Shown here one piece after another: positions 43,301-52,128 of a DNA stretch of 64,000 nt. How positions within the stretch are numbered: the first letter of the stretch is position 1; each line of letters opens with the position of its first letter. The notes beneath the pieces were generated by a model. The model saw only the letters and a program-made list of their open reading frames with translations. It was not told the origin of the DNA and did not search any database. The DNA is from Flavivirga eckloniae (GTDB lineage: Bacteria; Bacteroidota; Bacteroidia; Flavobacteriales; Flavobacteriaceae), in the NCBI RefSeq assembly GCF_002886045.1, contig NZ_CP025791.1, forward strand, positions 558,001 through 622,000, in the 5' to 3' direction. A program made the position numbers and the translations under genes.

Positions 43301-43460
43301 CAACTGTTTTGTTAACGGTTTACCTAACGATGCCATTTCAGATAAAATAGTCCCCAACAGAATTATTAACCAAACCCAATCGGTTTTACAGCCCGTTTCG
43401 CACCCCAATTACAGTTATATAAAGATTGAAATTAACACCTATATAGGAAACCCTAAATAA
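40371..43460 (+). CDS. Large GT-C-like membrane protein (PTPS-related domain type) with C-terminal extracytoplasmic domain
   Basis: A 1029-residue protein. The first 430 residues have about ten membrane helices; an acidic TYDALIHLFFANHY motif near 31-44, in the first outside loop, is the position of the catalytic Asp in GT-C enzymes. It resembles membrane proteins annotated with a 6-pyruvoyl-tetrahydropterin-synthase-related domain, which belong to the GT-C/YfhO-like group. Further helices lie near 560 and 610-630. The C-terminal 380 residues are extracytoplasmic, with an NTF2-like part (SPENAVIAYYDALDFKRFEKAH) and beta domains. Lipid-linked sugar donors made by the divergent GT2 are plausible substrates. 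The stop overlaps the next start by one base. Confidence 0.7.
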   Translation: MREKSNKYLITAILLGLAFHGTSVFFTIESTYDALIHLFFANHYATSWLEPWNYSWYTGFTVMSYPPLVHQAIGALSLIGGLKFGLFTVAFIAIVLFVTGVYRFSLLMTSNRKVAGYASILAVLSSSFVETLHLFGQLPSIVGVSVLMHALPEIYLWLKTGKYRYYFTCLSLISVTVTSHHVTPIFGMVFFIFPLIGTVIMDASTEQVGSVKDVTIKVFIATFFKLFKRIVGFGFSALFIIIVCILPYWINSKKNPITQVPIPHGSRDNFLEVTSSGLVFFLIPWGLMLILLPYIFYRYYSKRYWFFGLSITVSTVLGTGGTTPIPLKVLGETAFNILTLDRFTLWASIMSLPLFGEFAYRFVEGDLKDLIQNWLGSVYHRILGGILASLYLFMTIFTMSLGYFRPSQPQKIKMLPIVNFLYQDQHDHWRYMTLGFGDQMAWLSAQTKAMSVDGNYHSARRLPELTTRPIERLENSKFRGLEGIGSLQQFLTTPEKYHLKYIFSNDKFYDPILYFCGWQRLQQLENGIMVWEKLNVAPVPSILPKEDVALWLKVLWGMMPLTTVLVAFMLNIQMLWIRLLKTKKKEVPAYMKFQNNYTKFPKWLVKFTHVWSFLIAICIFYGIYLFYIKNDSHHSPENAVIAYYDALDFKRFEKAHSLIDPDSGISIAQYMLQVSVTDGLLSSYAKMDGIRTTMITQTDSLATMKVDMEWITPLERMNTFTYKSLVKKKGKWFLLPEDVTTDLPPDQLYSGNVTEYFNQGRRRITTEQTYHEDVLKQPVLEILSAKLVKHGKSYAIIGDVQNIDNVPADVVLKGTLYNDDNKQLATYNAKHQVKHKIMPKEVTAFRINFEGIAWSKTKDSIPKTFNPDEFTPVEFEEQPTKFNLQIAGNIAKTDLYKRTTLNDLKISSGVVSGILFNSGLQEVTIPQLIVSYYNADKEKIWVDHSFIAEGIRQQRKLYFEYKLLDNDDTKCINDDMSNCFVNGLPNDAISDKIVPNRIINQTQSVLQPVSHPNYSYIKIEINTYIGNPK

Positions 43461-44677
43461 TGACGCGTAACAACATATACGTATTGGTTACTGTTTTAAT
43501 GCTTGCCTCATTTATTACTATGGTAAGCCAAACAAGTACAGATAACACTTTAAAGCTTCTTACCACCGAAACACAATTTGAGGCAGGTGCGAATATTGTT
43601 TTAAAATTTTCTTCTAGTAACGGAGCTACTCCCCTGCTATATTGTTCTAATAGTCACGGGGCGTTTTTAATAGAACCTATTGTTAAAAATAACACACTAC
43701 ATTTTGAAATTCCTAAAAATATAGCAAACAAAACTGGGTTGATAAATTGGAAATTATTAGCCGATACCGAAAAACTATCTGGTACATTCTTTATTAACCC
43801 GAAACAATACCCTAATACCATGGAAACTTATTTGGGGCCACCAACCATTGAAGCTGGAGGAACCGATTATACCATGCTGGTCGTAATTCCAACAGATGTT
43901 TACGACAACCCGTTAAAAGATAGTACTCAGGTAAATGTAAAACATCAATTTTTAACTTCAGAATATCAAGATATCATTTATACCGATCAATTAGTGGCGC
44001 ATATAAATTTACATTCTGAAGCAAAAACCGGACGGATGCTTATAAGCTCAGAAACTTTAGATAAAAACTCTAAAGAATATGTTATCAATGTACTACCTGC
44101 TATTCCAACGAATTTTAATATAACCTACGAGCAAAACCATAACTACGCCGACGGGAATCAAATCACCACATTTTTAACTTCAGAAATTCGAGATAAAAAC
44201 GGTAACATGGTTAGCGATGGTACGCTAGTAACCTTTTTTATTACCAACAAAAACAAAAATATTCTTAAAACCTCAGCCCCAACAATTAATGGTTTGGCAA
44301 CTGCAAAAATGGTTCACCCCGATTATGGAGACACATGGATGGTTAAAGCTTACATTGAAGGTATGGCTGAAAGTAACAACACGTTATCTTTTGATTTTAA
44401 GCAAATTATAACAGATTACAAAGTTGTTTTTTCTAATAACAATAGAACAATTGTCGTGGGACCTCTACAAAGTTTTATGGAACAAATGATTCCAGATGGT
44501 TTACAGGTAAAACTTCATATATACAAAGACAACACAAAAGTAGAAACGATTTTAAAAGAGTCTTTTGAAGGGTTCGTTACATTTAAACTGGACGTTAATG
44601 AAATTCCTAGTAACACTTATAAAATGGTTGTAGAAACTGCCAAAATTGAAAAAACATTTGAAAACATTAAGTTATGA
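43460..44677 (+). CDS. Secreted protein with invasin-like (Big-1) Ig domains
   Basis: A 405-residue exported protein with an N-terminal hydrophobic signal (about 5-20). It is made of beta domains; a Big-1-like unit is visible around TTFLTSEIRDKNGNMVSDGTLVTFFIT, followed by GLATAKMVHP. Such domains act as spacers or binding modules on the surface or in the periplasm. Its start codon overlaps the preceding gene by 1 base and its end overlaps the GH5 gene by 4 bases, so the three are translated together and probably form a complex at the membrane. No enzymatic motif seen. Confidence 0.65.
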   Translation: MTRNNIYVLVTVLMLASFITMVSQTSTDNTLKLLTTETQFEAGANIVLKFSSSNGATPLLYCSNSHGAFLIEPIVKNNTLHFEIPKNIANKTGLINWKLLADTEKLSGTFFINPKQYPNTMETYLGPPTIEAGGTDYTMLVVIPTDVYDNPLKDSTQVNVKHQFLTSEYQDIIYTDQLVAHINLHSEAKTGRMLISSETLDKNSKEYVINVLPAIPTNFNITYEQNHNYADGNQITTFLTSEIRDKNGNMVSDGTLVTFFITNKNKNILKTSAPTINGLATAKMVHPDYGDTWMVKAYIEGMAESNNTLSFDFKQIITDYKVVFSNNNRTIVVGPLQSFMEQMIPDGLQVKLHIYKDNTKVETILKESFEGFVTFKLDVNEIPSNTYKMVVETAKIEKTFENIKL

Positions 44678-46191
44678 GATCCATCAACAAAAAAATAATA
44701 CGCGGTATTCTTTTTCTATCCTATATCTTAATTATTGGCCTTATAACCTACGGTCTTAGCGCTTTATTTGGTTACTTGAATACAGGAGCAGACCGAAGCA
44801 CCATGCTACATACAGAAATAAAAAAGGTTGAGCAATTTCTTCCAAAAATCCGGTGGGCTTCTCTCGAAAATGAAGGTAGACCTATGAGCGACCAAACACT
44901 TGCTGAAATTGAAAATGATTATTTAGATGCCTGGTATGTTAAACATGTAGCCTACCAAACCAATGCCAGAACAGGAATTAAGGATTATTACACAAAAAAT
45001 GCACGTAAAAACCTCTATAATATTATCAATAAAAATACCGAAATGGGTACTACTATAAAAAGTACCTCCCTTGAACACCACCCCAATTTAGAGTTTTTTA
45101 GTGAAGACGGTCATTTAATAATTATTACAGATAAAGATGTTGTAGAGTACAAACGTATTTACAAAGACAAAGCTTTTCTGTTGGAAACAAAAGATGTATC
45201 TACTTATAAAATTATTATGTTATTGGAAGATGGGTTTTGGCGTATTCGACACATGTTAAAAACAGCGAATGACGATTATAATCCTGCAAACAAAATCATT
45301 TCCGACGAAACCATAGACATTAAGGGGATTAATTATTACCCACAAGCCTCTCCCTGGGATGTTTTTGGCAAGAAGTTTAATTTAGACACTATTGCCAGAG
45401 ACTTCAAACTCATTAAAGATACTGGTTTAAATAGTATTAGAATCTTTGTGCCCTACGAAGATTTTGGTAAAGCCAACGTAAGCCCAGATAGGCTTAATAA
45501 ACTCGAACAGGTCATGGACACTGCTGAAGAAGAAAACTTAAAGGTTGTTGTAACGCTCTTCGATTTTTATGGGGATTATTCTATTTTAAACTGGACATTA
45601 AATCAACGCCATGCAGAAACTATCGTATCTAAATTAAAAAACCATAAAGCCCTATTAGCCTGGGACGTTAAAAACGAACCGAATCTCGATTTTGAATCTC
45701 GGGGGAAAGACCTAGTTGTAGCCTGGCTAAACAATACTATAGATCTTGTAAAATCCATAGATTCTATTCATCCCGTAACCATAGGCTGGTCCAATATAGA
45801 AAGTGCTCCTATTTTAAAAGATAAAATTGATCTCATCACCTTTCATTATTACGAAGATTTGAACAATCTAGAAAAAGCATATTTAGACTTAAAAGATAGT
45901 ATCCCAAATAAACCCATTGCCATTACAGAGTTTGGTATGTCATCTTACAAAGGGCTTTGGAATCCTTTAGGTAAAACAGAAGAAGACCAAGCCTCCTACC
46001 ATAAGCAAGCCCAGGAAATTTTTAGTGAAAATAACATAAACTATATGTCCTGGACGCTTTATGATTTTACAGATATACCAAACGAAGTAACCGGGATGCT
46101 CCCTTGGCGAAAAACGCCGCAAAAGTATTATGGTTTTATAAATGAAAAAGGCGATAAAAAAGCAGCGTTTAAATACATTTACACCCCTTAA
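44674..46191 (+). CDS. Membrane-anchored GH5-like glycoside hydrolase
   Basis: A 505-residue protein with an N-terminal membrane helix (about 8-30), a middle NTF2-like or linker region (to about 205) and a C-terminal TIM-barrel of the GH5/GH-A clan. The acid/base residue is Glu335 in WDVKNEPN and the nucleophile Glu419 in ITEFGMSS. GH5 enzymes cut beta-mannan, beta-glucan and related chains. In a synthesis operon such a hydrolase often trims or releases the exported polysaccharide, as cellulase BcsZ does for cellulose; that role is inferred. It ends 4 bases into the convergent GT4 gene. Confidence 0.8.
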   Translation: MRSINKKIIRGILFLSYILIIGLITYGLSALFGYLNTGADRSTMLHTEIKKVEQFLPKIRWASLENEGRPMSDQTLAEIENDYLDAWYVKHVAYQTNARTGIKDYYTKNARKNLYNIINKNTEMGTTIKSTSLEHHPNLEFFSEDGHLIIITDKDVVEYKRIYKDKAFLLETKDVSTYKIIMLLEDGFWRIRHMLKTANDDYNPANKIISDETIDIKGINYYPQASPWDVFGKKFNLDTIARDFKLIKDTGLNSIRIFVPYEDFGKANVSPDRLNKLEQVMDTAEEENLKVVVTLFDFYGDYSILNWTLNQRHAETIVSKLKNHKALLAWDVKNEPNLDFESRGKDLVVAWLNNTIDLVKSIDSIHPVTIGWSNIESAPILKDKIDLITFHYYEDLNNLEKAYLDLKDSIPNKPIAITEFGMSSYKGLWNPLGKTEEDQASYHKQAQEIFSENNINYMSWTLYDFTDIPNEVTGMLPWRKTPQKYYGFINEKGDKKAAFKYIYTP

Positions 46192-47381
46192 ACGATCTGC
46201 ATGATTCTACCGCCTTTAATCTGCTTAAAAGTATTTAAATAAATATCTGTGATTTTAGACATTGGATAAGCTGTGGCTGCTTTATAATTTATGCGTCCCA
46301 ATTTTTTTCTATAATCCTCATCGGTTACAATGTTTTCTATAGCTTTTGCCAAACTATCGACCGACGTGGGATCAAAAAATTCACCTTGATATCCTTCATC
46401 CTTAACGAGCAAAGCTAAATCTCCTAAATCGGGCATTACTACGGCCTTACCATAACTACCAGCCTGATGCAATACTCCAGAACTTCCTGTAGTAGAAGTA
46501 TATGGAAATACAACAACGGCACTTTCCTCAAATAAAGTTGGCACTTCACTTTCTTCAACATAGCCCGTAAAACGTACTTGTTTTATATGCCTATAGTCTT
46601 CTTCAACTTTTTCTAAATATCCGGGCACATTCGGGTTATCTGTTCCTGCAATTACCACTTCCAAATTCAATCCTGTAAACTGTCTTACCTGTTCAACTGC
46701 TTCAATCATACCCTCCACTTTCTTATAAGTTCCAAACTTTCCAAAAGTCATAACCTTCATAGGATCTACAGGAATATCAGAATTTGGCTCTTCTGGAATT
46801 TCAAATGTCCCATGTGGTATTAACTTAACATTGTTGGTTTTATATTTGGCTTCCAGAATGTCTACATACTTCTGCATAGTAACAGCCACAACATCTGCCT
46901 GAAGAATTAATCGGGTTAAAGTACTTCCTATAAATTCGTAGATTTTCTGCATTATTTTGTTACTGGTAAACCCTGCACTATCTAAGTCTACTTCTTCCAG
47001 AATATTATGCAATAAAGCAATGGTTGGTATCTTTTTAAGTTTACAGATCAACGGTAACATCAAACCTAGAGCAGCTGCAACTTTCTTGTCTCCAAACTTC
47101 ATAAACTGTAAATTGAACAGTACAGCATCTGGTTTTACTTGCCCTATAGCTTTTGTTACATTAAAAATATTGGAATAACTATTGAATCTCCAACATTCCT
47201 TTACTGTTACTTTACAACCAGACTCTTCAAATTCAATATCTTTGTTGTCTTCGGTATAATCTGTTAACAATACTAATTCTGTTAGGTCTTTCTTTTGTCT
47301 AAAATGCTTTACCAAATGATAGGCATATTCATTTAGAGTAACTTTACTGGGCGGATACGCCGTTACGATTGCTAATTTCAT
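46188..47381 (-). CDS. GT4-family glycosyltransferase (paralogue 1)
   Basis: A 397-residue GT-B enzyme. The N-terminal domain opens MKLAIVTAYPPSKVTLNEYAYH. The C-terminal domain starts near VMTFGKFGTYKKVEGMIEA and has the donor-binding region FPYTSTTGSSGVLHQAGSYGKAVV. It transfers a sugar from a nucleotide donor to a growing glycan in the cytoplasm. It is about 65% alike by eye to the GT4 gene at 50.5 kb. It lies 48 bp after the flippase gene in the same direction. Its 3' end overlaps the convergent GH5 gene by 4 bp. Confidence 0.85.
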   Translation of the reverse strand: MKLAIVTAYPPSKVTLNEYAYHLVKHFRQKKDLTELVLLTDYTEDNKDIEFEESGCKVTVKECWRFNSYSNIFNVTKAIGQVKPDAVLFNLQFMKFGDKKVAAALGLMLPLICKLKKIPTIALLHNILEEVDLDSAGFTSNKIMQKIYEFIGSTLTRLILQADVVAVTMQKYVDILEAKYKTNNVKLIPHGTFEIPEEPNSDIPVDPMKVMTFGKFGTYKKVEGMIEAVEQVRQFTGLNLEVVIAGTDNPNVPGYLEKVEEDYRHIKQVRFTGYVEESEVPTLFEESAVVVFPYTSTTGSSGVLHQAGSYGKAVVMPDLGDLALLVKDEGYQGEFFDPTSVDSLAKAIENIVTDEDYRKKLGRINYKAATAYPMSKITDIYLNTFKQIKGGRIMQIV

Positions 47382-47429
47382 AATATTCAGGTTAATAATT
47401 ATTGTTAGTACTTAATGAATCTAAAATGA

Positions 47430-48674
47430 TTATCTATTTTTATAATCCAGTTTATAAAATGTAAGTTGTATTAATAGCAGTAAAACCATAGCGATTATTT
47501 GCATATAAACGACTTGCTCTAAACTTTCATGAAAAAACACAACTAATGCCATTTGCAACATACCAAATACACCAGATATAATTACAGGTATGTATTTATC
47601 TAGAGACAAATAGTAATAGGCAAAAATGTTAGATAGCGCAAACATGGAAGTCGCAAGACCGTATTTCCAAAGTAAGCTTGCCATAGATATATAGCTTTCT
47701 CCAAATAGCATGGTAATAATTGTTTTGGGAAACAAAAAGCATCCCAACACTATTACAAAAGAAATAACACCTATATATAGTACATATTTAAATAAAACTT
47801 TTGATGCACTTTTATTCTCTTTTTTTAGTTGTACCACCTTTGGTAATAACAACATAACAAACATCCAGGCAATAAAATATACAATGCGGCCAATAAGTGC
47901 CAATGAAGCATACAGCCCAGCTTCGTAAGGCTCAAAATAGTGCTTAACCAATAATATGTCGCTATTATTAATAACTATTTGAGTAAGCTCGTAAAATGCT
48001 GTTAAGATGAAAAAGCTCCTTATGGACTTAAGATGTGTTTTATCTATAATGGTCGTTTCTTTAAACGAAATGTCCTTAACACTAAATGGTATTAAGCCAA
48101 ATAGAAAAGATATAGCAATACCTAATGCAATAAGAGCAGAAAAGGATACGCTTGATAATACATAAATTAGTAACAAGGTAATTACAAGCCTACTAAGCAT
48201 TTCTGCTTGATAGGTTACAGAAAGTGATTTTAACTCGTTTTTTCCTTGAAAAATCCCTCTGTTAACACTCATTAAAAAATAAAAGGGTACGCCACAACCA
48301 AAAATCACAAACATTTGAGATGTGGTTGTATTAAACAACTTCTGTAACTGGGGTGCAAATATTATTATAGCCAGACCTAAAAGTATCCCTACCGAAAGTG
48401 CATTTTTATAAACTCTTAGAACAAAGCTTTTAAATAAACCCGATTCAAAGAGTACAGAAAACTTGGCTGTTGCTAGTTGAAAGGTCATTGCTATAAATGA
48501 TAATACAAGTAAAAATGTAACCAATACTGCGGCATCGGCAAATTGTGTTGGTCCTAAAAGGCGACCAAGAATTAAGTTATACAAATAATTACCACCATTA
48601 ACTATAAGTACACTTAACATAAATAGCTGTTCTGGGGTAATTCTTTTAGATAGAATAAACGATTTGATTTGCAT
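47430..48674 (-). CDS. Polysaccharide flippase (Wzx/MOP family)
   Basis: A 414-residue membrane protein with about 12-14 helices of the oligosaccharide flippase (MOP) superfamily. The N-terminal region is ITPEQLFMLSVLIVNGGNYLYNLILGRLLGPTQFADAAVL and later sequence includes YEAGLYASLALIGRIVYFIAWM. It would move lipid-linked oligosaccharide across the inner membrane. It is encoded upstream of a GT4 gene and near the REC-GT2 fusion. No Wzy polymerase or chain-length regulator is seen, so polymerisation may be done by the GT-C-like protein or by genes outside the window. Confidence 0.85.
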   Translation of the reverse strand: MQIKSFILSKRITPEQLFMLSVLIVNGGNYLYNLILGRLLGPTQFADAAVLVTFLLVLSFIAMTFQLATAKFSVLFESGLFKSFVLRVYKNALSVGILLGLAIIIFAPQLQKLFNTTTSQMFVIFGCGVPFYFLMSVNRGIFQGKNELKSLSVTYQAEMLSRLVITLLLIYVLSSVSFSALIALGIAISFLFGLIPFSVKDISFKETTIIDKTHLKSIRSFFILTAFYELTQIVINNSDILLVKHYFEPYEAGLYASLALIGRIVYFIAWMFVMLLLPKVVQLKKENKSASKVLFKYVLYIGVISFVIVLGCFLFPKTIITMLFGESYISMASLLWKYGLATSMFALSNIFAYYYLSLDKYIPVIISGVFGMLQMALVVFFHESLEQVVYMQIIAMVLLLLIQLTFYKLDYKNR

Positions 48675-49009
48675 GGCTAATAATTTAATGATACGTCATA
48701 TACTTTTTATTCTTTTAAATCTCACGTACTAAAAATTGAATTTTTTGACACTAGCCAATCCAATAATAACCATGTGAAATTTCAGCTTAAAAAACGTGCT
48801 CATTAAGTTGTATTTTCCTAACAAAAAGAACACTTTGTCGAACAAATATATCATTTTATCTGATTTTTTTGCAATAAATATTATATTTCTTTCAAAAAAT
48901 ATAATATATTTACTACATAATTAATAAAGCAAACCTTATATATTTAATAAAATTTGTAAGAATTAACCAGTTAAAACAAAGAAAAAGACTAACCAAAAAT
49001 CTTAGTATC
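48675..49009. other. Divergent promoter region of flippase and REC-GT2 genes
   Basis: No gene was seen in 335 bp. An 11-bp inverted repeat (ATATTATATTT at 48878-48888, AAATATAATAT at 48897-48907) lies about 110 bp before the REC-GT2 start. A CGTACTAAAAAT motif at 48724-48735 recurs at 52879-52890 before the TPR/barrel gene. Confidence 0.45.
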
Positions 49010-50149
49010 ATGATAAAAATTTTAGCCATTGACGACCAACAACTTATACTGCTATCATTGGAAAAACATTTAACTGACTTAGGTTATGATGTAAAATATG
49101 CAGACAATGGAAAAGAGGGCCTTGAGCTTTTCGACACATTTAAACCAGATGTGGTTATTGTAGACATAAATATGGATGGCATGTCTGGACTGGAAGTTGT
49201 AAAAGCTATTAGATTGGAAAAAAAATCTGATACCAAAATTTTAGTATTATCCGGAAATACAGATGAAGATACCATTATTGATGGATTTGGATTGGGTATA
49301 GATGATTATATGAAAAAGCCTGTATCGCTTAACGAAGTTACTGTGAGAATATCCAGAATGTTTGGTATAAAAACTATAAAATCTGAAAACAAGGACACAA
49401 AGGACCAAATGCTTCAAAAGCGTTGTGTTGGTGTTGTTATTCCTTGCTATAATGAAGAAACGCGACTTTTAAGTAAAGAGTTTATTGAGTTTGTAAACAG
49501 TAATCTGGGCTACCACTTGTGCTTTGTAAACGACGGTAGTACAGATAATACTTTAAAAGTATTAAACAACTTAAGTAAGAACAGGGAGACTAATATTAGT
49601 GTTTACAATTGTGAAAAAAATGGCGGTAAGGCTGAAGCTGTAAGACAAGGGGTATTGCATTTAGCCAAGGACGATCAATTGGATTATATAGGCTACTTAG
49701 ATGCTGATTTATCTACAGACTTTAGAGATTTTGATGATCTGGTAAAGACTATAGAATCTTCAGATTTTAAAATTGTAAGTGGTTCCAGAATGAGTAGAAT
49801 GGGTGCGAATATCACTAAAGAATCTGCACGTAAAATAATTAGTAAAACAATTAACCTTATTATAAGAACTATTTTAGGTATGCCATTTAACGACACGCAA
49901 TGTGGCGCAAAAATTATGGATAAAGACATCGCTAAACTAATGTTCAAGGATAAATTTATTACGCGCTGGATCTTTGATGTTGAAATTTTTATAAGAATGC
50001 GAAAATACTACGGAAAGAAAAAGGCTGTTTCGTATATCTGTGAGCAACCACTTAAAAGATGGATTCATGCAGATGGTTCTAAATTATCAATGAGGGATTC
50101 TATAAAAATTGTTGGACAACTTGGACAAATTGCTATCCATTATAGATAA
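49010..50149 (+). CDS. Response-regulator receiver domain fused to GT2 glycosyltransferase
   Basis: A 379-residue cytoplasmic fusion. Residues 1-118 are a complete receiver domain: acidic pair Asp8/Asp9, phospho-acceptor Asp52 (VIVDINMDGMSG), Ser81 (LVLSGN) and Lys103 before Pro104. A 20-residue linker leads to a GT2 domain (about 139-370) with VVIPCYNEE, VNDGS, the metal site DADLS (231-235), DTQCGAK and WIFDVEIFIR. The GT2 part is the paralogue of the stand-alone enzyme at 39.4 kb but lacks its hydrophobic tail. Phosphorylation of Asp52 would be expected to switch the transferase on or off; no DNA-binding part exists. The likely phosphodonors are the kinases or Hpt at 60-64 kb. I know of no described family with this architecture. 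Confidence 0.85.
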   Translation: MIKILAIDDQQLILLSLEKHLTDLGYDVKYADNGKEGLELFDTFKPDVVIVDINMDGMSGLEVVKAIRLEKKSDTKILVLSGNTDEDTIIDGFGLGIDDYMKKPVSLNEVTVRISRMFGIKTIKSENKDTKDQMLQKRCVGVVIPCYNEETRLLSKEFIEFVNSNLGYHLCFVNDGSTDNTLKVLNNLSKNRETNISVYNCEKNGGKAEAVRQGVLHLAKDDQLDYIGYLDADLSTDFRDFDDLVKTIESSDFKIVSGSRMSRMGANITKESARKIISKTINLIIRTILGMPFNDTQCGAKIMDKDIAKLMFKDKFITRWIFDVEIFIRMRKYYGKKKAVSYICEQPLKRWIHADGSKLSMRDSIKIVGQLGQIAIHYR

Positions 50150-50473
50150 TATCATACTAGGGATTAATTTTACCATTTCTGCGATTAAAGTAGATTGTAT
50201 TACTATAGTTTGAAATCAACGTAGTTTTTATATTCTTTTTTAAAGTTTAATGTGTTGCCTGTTCCGTTCTTTATATTAACGGATAGTTCTCTGTACACCC
50301 TTTTTCACTTTAAAACATTCGTTAAATTATAAACGTACCAAAGGAAGCCGTAGGTAGACTTCCCTGGTGAAAAACACTTCAAAAATGTTTTTGGTTTTGT
50401 ATAAACTCCCGATATGAAATTGAGAGAATAAAAATAAAATTGGTGCAAAAAAGGCATCTGTAAACATATATCC
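50150..50473. other. Convergent gap between REC-GT2 and GT4 genes
   Basis: No gene was seen. A small hairpin GGAAG/CTTCC (50343-50363) and an AAAAAC/GTTTTT pair (50370-50392) may serve as transcript ends. Otherwise AT-rich. Confidence 0.4.
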
Positions 50474-51691
50474 TTAGGCAATAGCTTGTTGTTCTTGTAA
50501 CTTTTCTTTTTTCTTTTTTAAGATTATTGATTGAAATGTATTTACGTACATATTTGTAATTCTGGACATTGGATAAGCCGTCGCTGCTTTATAATTAGCA
50601 CGTTCTAATTCTGCTCTATAGCTATTGTTTTCAAGAATTTTTTGAATAGCCAGTGCTAAGCTGCATATACTTTTTGGTTCGAAAAACTCACATCTATATC
50701 CTGCTTCGTTTACTAAATGAGGTAAATCTCCTAAGTTGGGTATGGCCACTGCTTTAGCATAGCCTCCAGCTTGATGTAATACACCTGAACTTCCATTGGC
50801 TTCTGTATAAGGCAATACAATTAACGAACTCTCCATAAATAATTTTGGTACATCTTTTTCTTCTACATATCCTGTAAACGTTAATCCTTCTATATGGCCA
50901 TAAGCTTTTTTTACCATCTCTAAATACCCTGGCGTACTAGGATTATCTGTACCAGCTATAACAAGCTCTAAATTTAAGTTTGAATAAGCTTTAATCTTTT
51001 CAACCGCTTGAATTAATGTTTCAACTTTTTTACAAGTCCCAAACTTTCCGAATGCTAACACCTTAAAAGGTTGCAATGGTATATCGAAACTTGGTTCCTC
51101 TAAAATTTCGAATGTACCGTGAGGAATGAGTTCTATATTTTCTGCGTTATACTCCGACTTTAAGTATTTTACATGCTTTTTCATGGTAACCGCAACAACA
51201 TCAGCCTGAAGAACCAATCGGGTTAAGGTTTTACCTATAAACCCATTAATTTTTTTCATTAGCTTGCTATTTGCAAATTTTTTGTTGTCTAAACCTACCT
51301 CATCAAACGTATTATGCAATAATGCAATACTAGGTATGTTTTTAAGCTTACAGATTAATGGCAACATTAAACCTAAAGCCGCTGCAACTTTCTTATTACC
51401 AAACTTTGTAAACTGTAAATTAAATAATATAGAATCTGGCTTAGTTTTATTAATAGCTCTGGTAACGCTAAATACGTTTTTGTAGCTATTAAAAGACCAA
51501 CATTCCTTTATCGTTATTTTACATCCCGATTCGGTAAATTCAATATCTTTTTTTCCATCAGTAGTAGTATCTGTTAATAATACTAACTCTGTAATATCTT
51601 CTCTTTGTCTAAAGTGTTTTACTAAATGATACGCATATTCATTTAATGTGATGTTACTTTTCGGATACGCTGTTACAATGGCTAGTTTCAT
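50474..51691 (-). CDS. GT4-family glycosyltransferase (paralogue 2)
   Basis: A 405-residue GT-B glycosyltransferase, paralogue of the gene at 46.2-47.4 kb. It has the same opening MKLAIVTAYPKSNITLNEYAYH and the same donor region (LPYTEANGSSGVLHQAGGYAKAVA). I use the ATG at 51691, which aligns with the paralogue's start; an ATG three codons earlier is possible. The C-terminus has a lysine-rich tail absent from the paralogue. It is a single-gene unit with a 5' region carrying the LytTR-type element at 51775-51787. Its sugar donor and acceptor are unknown; duplication suggests two successive, similar linkages in one glycan. Confidence 0.85.
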   Translation of the reverse strand: MKLAIVTAYPKSNITLNEYAYHLVKHFRQREDITELVLLTDTTTDGKKDIEFTESGCKITIKECWSFNSYKNVFSVTRAINKTKPDSILFNLQFTKFGNKKVAAALGLMLPLICKLKNIPSIALLHNTFDEVGLDNKKFANSKLMKKINGFIGKTLTRLVLQADVVAVTMKKHVKYLKSEYNAENIELIPHGTFEILEEPSFDIPLQPFKVLAFGKFGTCKKVETLIQAVEKIKAYSNLNLELVIAGTDNPSTPGYLEMVKKAYGHIEGLTFTGYVEEKDVPKLFMESSLIVLPYTEANGSSGVLHQAGGYAKAVAIPNLGDLPHLVNEAGYRCEFFEPKSICSLALAIQKILENNSYRAELERANYKAATAYPMSRITNMYVNTFQSIILKKKKEKLQEQQAIA

Positions 51692-51774
51692 AAGATCCAA
51701 TTTTTTAATTATAATGTAAATTTGAGGATTTTATAATCAAAAAAAGGTTGATCTTAGATAGGTCAGCATTTACT

Positions 51775-51787
51775 GTAGACGAATGGT
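51775..51787 (-). promoter_or_regulatory. LytTR/AlgR-like half-site before GT4 paralogue 2
   Basis: The minus strand reads ACCATTCGTCTAC, 84 bp before the GT4 start. The same core stands before the STAS pair and the T9SS cargo gene. It differs by one base from the AlgR half-site ACCGTTCGTC. Confidence 0.6.
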
Positions 51788-51994
51788 AATTTACTTTGGA
51801 TTAGCTTAATTATTGGTTTATTTGAATATCTACAGAACCAGTAACCTCCTTCTCCCACTTCATATAACCATCTTTTTAATATAAAACTTATGGTTACACC
51901 ACAGCTACCTTCAATTGAACTTAATATAAACCTGAACGAGATCATATTGGACAAATCGGTAAGTTTAAAGTATATCTTTTATACAAAAAATTGA

Positions 51995-52041
51995 AGCTCT
52001 GTATTTAGATTCCATTAAAATGTAAATCTAAATACAGAGCT
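51995..52041 (-). terminator. Strong hairpin terminator after the STAS genes
   Basis: A perfect 17-bp stem (AGCTCTGTATTTAGATT at 51995-52011, its complement at 52025-52041) with a 13-nt loop. On the minus strand it is followed by TCAATTTTTTG. It lies about 90 bp after the second STAS stop. The rest of the 51.7-52.1 kb gap holds no gene apart from the half-site above. Confidence 0.85.
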
Positions 52042-52128
52042 CCAATAAAAAGGGCTACCTAACTATTATTATAAAAATGTGACCTGCCTTAATTGGTCTC
52101 TCTCTCTGGAAATTTTCATTTCCGGTAC

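Noticed and set aside
50318-50330. ACATTCGTTAA as a LytTR half-site in the convergent gap
   Set aside because: It lies between two gene ends, where no promoter is expected, and has only a partial match.
51763-51954. 63-codon minus-strand ORF in the GT4-STAS gap
   Set aside because: No conserved features. It overlaps the LytTR-type element, and the region looks regulatory.
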